Shown piece by piece: positions 63,999 to 64,000 of a DNA stretch of 64,000 bases (its first letter is position 1; each line of letters starts with the position of its first letter). Under the pieces are notes generated by a model. It did not search any database. It was given only the letters and a program-made list of their open reading frames with translations, and was not told the origin of the DNA. Source of the DNA: Trichoplax adhaerens (lineage: Eukaryota; Placozoa; Uniplacotomia; Trichoplacea; Trichoplacidae); assembly GCF_000150275.1 (NCBI RefSeq), contig NW_002060948.1, positions 1,167,328 through 1,231,327 on the forward strand, written 5' to 3'. Both the position numbers and the translations under genes were made by a program.

Positions 63999-64000
63999 GT

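Noticed and set aside
63966..64000. Plus-strand exon after the TTATTTTTTTGCAG acceptor-like site at the window end
   Set aside because: The acceptor looks good, but no upstream plus-strand exon could be found. The same bases give a sensible first exon for MBIP on the minus strand with a donor in matching phase.

Overview
The window is AT-rich animal nuclear DNA. Its genes are split by many short GT-AG introns, and the encoded proteins are strikingly close to vertebrate ones: a GABA-B-type receptor, BBS1, RPB7, MRPL4, HYLS1, urocanase, COQ8, a CCDC85-type protein, cyclin K, UBR7 and MBIP. Ciliary genes (BBS1, HYLS1), a class C GPCR, compact genes and vertebrate-like proteins point to an early-branching metazoan. 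My best guess is a placozoan (Trichoplax/Hoilungia type). That is inference from gene style, not a database match. I see no viral, bacterial or CRISPR content and no intact transposon.

Layout, left to right. A GABA-B-like receptor (+, 5' end cut by the window edge) ends at 5890 and faces BBS1 (-, 7585-12281). Upstream of BBS1 and on the same strand is the RNA polymerase II subunit RPB7 (-, 13547-15392). RPB7 shares a short divergent promoter with mitochondrial ribosomal protein L4 (+, 15788-17868). MRPL4 converges on the centriole gene HYLS1 (-, 18233-21567), which diverges from urocanate hydratase (+, 23336-29690). Urocanase converges on the coenzyme Q kinase COQ8 (-, 30643-34400). A 10.6-kb gene-free stretch follows, with palindrome-rich DNA and a decayed tandem array. 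Then come a CCDC85-like coiled-coil gene (+, 45009-49408), cyclin K (-, 52338-55478), UBR7 (+, 56112-60326) and MBIP (-, 61055 to about 63998). Apart from BBS1/RPB7, every neighbouring pair is either head-to-head or tail-to-tail.

The genes do not form one pathway; this is ordinary housekeeping and signalling content. The most unusual signal is non-coding. Dense clusters of the self-complementary word TACTGTACAGTA and close variants (GTAC-rich) sit in three divergent promoter intervals (RPB7/MRPL4, HYLS1/UROC1, CCNK/UBR7) and upstream of COQ8, with only scattered copies elsewhere. They may be a promoter element, a hairpin-forming element or a short repeat that inserts near promoters.

Other points: several intronic minisatellites, one of which repeats a splice-acceptor-like block; a GABA-B-like receptor apparently lacking two agonist-contact residues; a near-consensus RFX X-box upstream of BBS1; a TISU-like start in UBR7; and possible PP1-docking motifs in the CCDC85-like protein. 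Exon borders were read by eye from reading frame, GT-AG signals and remembered homologues, so most internal borders are accurate to a few bases only.
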